This document shows, one piece after another, positions 5,494 to 7,333 of a stretch of DNA of 7,333 nt (position 1 is its first letter; each line of letters starts with the position of its first letter). The DNA is from SAR202 cluster bacterium (GTDB taxonomy: Bacteria; Chloroflexota; Dehalococcoidia; SAR202; GCA-002694895), in assembly GCA_009391605.1 (NCBI GenBank), contig VFGQ01000016.1:1-7333 (forward strand). The letters are read 5' to 3'. The translations under genes were made by a program, and so were the position numbers. The notes beneath the pieces are model-generated. The model saw only the letters and a list, made by a program, of their open reading frames with translations, searched no databases and was not told the DNA's origin.

Positions 5494-6381
5494 GTGAAAA
5501 CAAAATTAATAGATGGGAAATTGATTTCATCAGATATCAGATTAGAAATCACCGAAGATGTTTCCAAATTAAAAAATGAATATAATATAGCACCTAAATT
5601 ATGTGTAATTTTAATAGGTGATGACCCCGCATCTCATGTTTATGTTAGAAATAAACAAAAATCAGCTATTTCTGCTGGTATGCATGCAGAAGATTATAAG
5701 TTTAGTGAAAATGATAATACAGAAAATGTTATTAAATTAATTAATAAATTAAATAGTGATAAAACTGTAAATGGTATATTAGTTCAGTTACCTTTGCCTG
5801 AAAATTTTGATAAAGATGAAATTATAAATTCTATAGATCCTTTGAAAGATGTAGATGGTTTACATCCACATAATGTAGGACTTTTAAGTTTAGGGCAACC
5901 AAGATTTATTCCAGCTACTCCATTTGGTATATCTGAATTGTTAAATAGAAATAATATTGAAGTAGAAGGATCAAATATGGTAATTATTGGCAGAAGTAAT
6001 ATTGTGGGAATACCATTAGCAAATTTATTTGTTCAGAAGAATAAAAATTTTAACGCAACTGTAACTGTTTGTCATTCTAGATCTAAGAATATTTCTGAAT
6101 ATACTTTAAATGCTGACATAATTATTGCTGCAATAGGCCAAGCTAATTATTTGCATTCTGATATGGTTAAACCAGGAGCAGCGATTATTGATGTCGGAAT
6201 TAATAGAATTTCAGATGATACTAAAAAATCTGGTTTTAGATTAGTGGGTGATGTTGATTTTGAATCTATGATGGGCAAAGCAGGCGCAATAACACCTGTT
6301 CCCGGAGGTGTTGGTCCTATGACAATAGCTATGTTATTAAAAAACACATATAATGCCTCATTGTTACAAATGAAGCAATAA
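5494..6381 (+). CDS. folD: bifunctional methylenetetrahydrofolate dehydrogenase / methenyltetrahydrofolate cyclohydrolase
   Basis: This cytosolic enzyme interconverts 5,10-methylene-, 5,10-methenyl- and 10-formyl-tetrahydrofolate with NADP+ and supplies one-carbon units for purine, formyl-Met and amino-acid metabolism. Starting at GTG it has 295 residues, a normal length. The folate site shows SHVYVRNKQK with Y50 and the catalytic K54, GILVQLPLP with Q98, and DVDGLHP with D121. The nucleotide-binding part shows VIIGRSNIVGIP (163-174), a CHSRSKN loop after a slightly longer QKNKNFNATVTV stretch, and the closing ITPVPGGVGPMT signature. The usual PCTP motif is PATP here (140-143), a substitution that leaves the catalytic residues unchanged. 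The gene is divergent from acpS and is probably a single-gene unit, since the next gene lies 66 bases on with its own strong ribosome binding site. Confidence 0.95.
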   Translation: MKTKLIDGKLISSDIRLEITEDVSKLKNEYNIAPKLCVILIGDDPASHVYVRNKQKSAISAGMHAEDYKFSENDNTENVIKLINKLNSDKTVNGILVQLPLPENFDKDEIINSIDPLKDVDGLHPHNVGLLSLGQPRFIPATPFGISELLNRNNIEVEGSNMVIIGRSNIVGIPLANLFVQKNKNFNATVTVCHSRSKNISEYTLNADIIIAAIGQANYLHSDMVKPGAAIIDVGINRISDDTKKSGFRLVGDVDFESMMGKAGAITPVPGGVGPMTIAMLLKNTYNASLLQMKQ

Positions 6382-6447
6382 ATAATTATCTTTTTTTGCT
6401 TGCATTAGGTTTTATACCACATTACTATTTTTACACGGAGGTATATC
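6382..6447 (+). promoter_or_regulatory. folD / SelA-like intergenic spacer with strong ribosome binding site
   Basis: This 66-base spacer carries ACGGAGG at 6435-6441, six bases before the ATG at 6448 and the best Shine-Dalgarno in the window. No convincing promoter is seen: a TATACC lies at 6413-6418 without a spaced -35. AAGCAA (6373-6378, inside the folD end) can pair with TTGCTT (6396-6401), but there is no U-run directly after it, so I do not call a terminator. The downstream gene may be read through from folD. Confidence 0.5.
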
Positions 6448-7333
6448 ATGAGTAGTTTAGATGAATTATATGAAAAATTAGGTGTAAGAAAAGGGATAAG
6501 TGCTGCAGGTACAGCAACAATATATGGTGGTTCAAAATTACGTCCTGAAGTTACACAAATAATGATTGAAGCATCAACTGTGATGCTTGATATGGATGAG
6601 TTAAATATTGCAGCTGGGAAAATGATAGGAGAATTGACTGGTTCAGAATATGGTTTGGTGACCAGTGGTTCTGCGGGAGGCTTATTATTACAGGCATGTG
6701 CTGTAATTGCGGGTGATGATCCGGCTAAAATGTCAAGACTCCCTGATACAGAGGGAATGAAAAATGAAATCATTATTCAAAGATCTCACAGATTCGCTTA
6801 TGATCAATGTTATAGAGCAGCGGGTGCAAAATTTGTAGAAATAGGTGATGGGAAAAGATGTCATGAATGGCAATTAGAGGCTGCTTTTTCTGACAAAACA
6901 GCTGCAGTTGCATATTTATTCTCACCTGGTGTTTCTCATATGGCGTTATCATTAGATAAAGTAACTGAAATAGCACATTCAAAAGGTGTGCCTGTAATAG
7001 TTGATGCAGCTTCAATGCTACCTCCCAGAGAAAATTTATCAAAATATCATAAATTAGGAGCAGATTTAGTGATTCATAGTGGTGGAAAAGGGATTAGAGG
7101 GCCTCAGGGAACGGGTATTTTATCAGGGAAGAAGGAATTAATTAAAGCTGCATATGCCAATGCTGCACCTCATCAATTTCTTGGAAGGTCAGCTAAAGTT
7201 GCAAAAGAAGAGATAGTGGGACTACTTACAGCTTTAAATAATTTTGTTAATGAAGATGAAAAGGTTGAAAACTCTAAATTTAGAAATAAAAGTCAGAAAG
7301 TAGTGGATGCTTTTAGTGAAACCCCAGGATTGG
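6448..7333 (+). CDS. SelA-like pyridoxal-phosphate enzyme (D-glucosaminate-6-phosphate ammonia-lyase / class V aminotransferase fold), 3' end missing
   Basis: The gene runs off the right edge; 295 residues are present. It is a fold-type I PLP enzyme related to selenocysteine synthase SelA. Visible marks are SAAGTATIYGGS (18-29), a phosphate-cup-like VTSGSAGGL (71-79), QRSHRFAYDQ (111-120), D186 in VIVDAAS for the pyridine nitrogen, and the expected Schiff-base lysine K214 in HSGGKGIRGPQGTGIL. The conserved core begins at about residue 11, so the N-terminal region that precedes it in true SelA is absent. I therefore do not call it SelA. Close relatives known to me include DgaE-type D-glucosaminate-6-phosphate ammonia-lyases and many uncharacterised enzymes, and the substrate is undetermined. 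The start is supported by ACGGAGG six bases upstream. No selB, selD or tRNA-Sec is in the window. Confidence 0.8.
   Translation, partial: MSSLDELYEKLGVRKGISAAGTATIYGGSKLRPEVTQIMIEASTVMLDMDELNIAAGKMIGELTGSEYGLVTSGSAGGLLLQACAVIAGDDPAKMSRLPDTEGMKNEIIIQRSHRFAYDQCYRAAGAKFVEIGDGKRCHEWQLEAAFSDKTAAVAYLFSPGVSHMALSLDKVTEIAHSKGVPVIVDAASMLPPRENLSKYHKLGADLVIHSGGKGIRGPQGTGILSGKKELIKAAYANAAPHQFLGRSAKVAKEEIVGLLTALNNFVNEDEKVENSKFRNKSQKVVDAFSETPGL

Noticed and set aside
6147..6347. Reverse frame inside folD
   Set aside because: Antisense shadow of the conserved PVPGGVGPMT segment of FolD.
6373..6401. Possible hairpin AAGCAA / TTGCTT as folD terminator
   Set aside because: The stem is short and AT-rich with a mismatch, and the T-run lies inside the 3' arm and not after it, so it does not fit an intrinsic terminator.
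6405..7042. Two reverse frames opposite the SelA-like gene
   Set aside because: The forward frame carries a full set of PLP-enzyme motifs and a strong ribosome binding site; the reverse frames show nothing recognisable.
6448..7333. True selenocysteine synthase (selA) and hence a selenocysteine system
   Set aside because: The N-terminal region before the PLP core in SelA is missing, no partner genes are present, and no in-frame TGA is needed to read any gene in the window.

Overview
The window is bacterial, very AT-rich (about 30% GC by eye) and almost entirely coding. Nine protein genes fill it, the longest gap is 91 bases, and both convergent gene pairs overlap at their stop codons. TAA, TAG and TGA all serve as stops and TGG encodes tryptophan, so the standard bacterial code applies. 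The compact layout and AT bias suggest a small, streamlined genome, possibly a free-living marine or similar low-GC lineage. No gene here fixes the phylum, so that is only an impression. I see no tRNA, rRNA, CRISPR array, insertion sequence or phage gene.

Layout from left to right: (1) a forward 2-hydroxy-3-oxopropionate (tartronate semialdehyde) reductase-type gene, garR-like, meets tail-to-tail with (2) a reverse two-gene unit encoding a Nudix hydrolase followed by a GNAT acetyltransferase. (3) A 69-base divergent gap leads to a forward, unusually short SppA-type serine peptidase that lacks a membrane anchor. (4) Convergent with it is a reverse operon, acpS - nnrE/nnrD fusion - ubiE/menG, encoding holo-ACP synthase, the two-domain NAD(P)HX repair enzyme and a quinone C-methyltransferase. 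(5) A 67-base divergent promoter region separates acpS from the forward gene folD. (6) After another 66 bases, a forward SelA-like PLP enzyme with a strong ribosome binding site runs off the right edge.

Most genes are housekeeping: lipid synthesis activation (acpS), nicotinamide cofactor repair (nnr), quinone methylation (ubiE/menG) and one-carbon folate metabolism (folD). The garR-like gene and the SelA-like enzyme look like carbon or amino-acid/sugar-acid catabolism. The Nudix-GNAT pair has no assignable substrate. Translation signals are mixed. garR, acpS, folD and the SelA-like gene have recognisable Shine-Dalgarno sequences, while sppA, nnr, ubiE, the Nudix gene and the GNAT gene do not.

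I did not find a convincing undescribed system. The points most worth a second look are the anchorless SppA, the SelA-like enzyme that lacks the N-terminal region of true SelA, the altered nucleotide loop in the NnrE domain, and the A8 tract inside the region where the Nudix and GNAT frames are both open.
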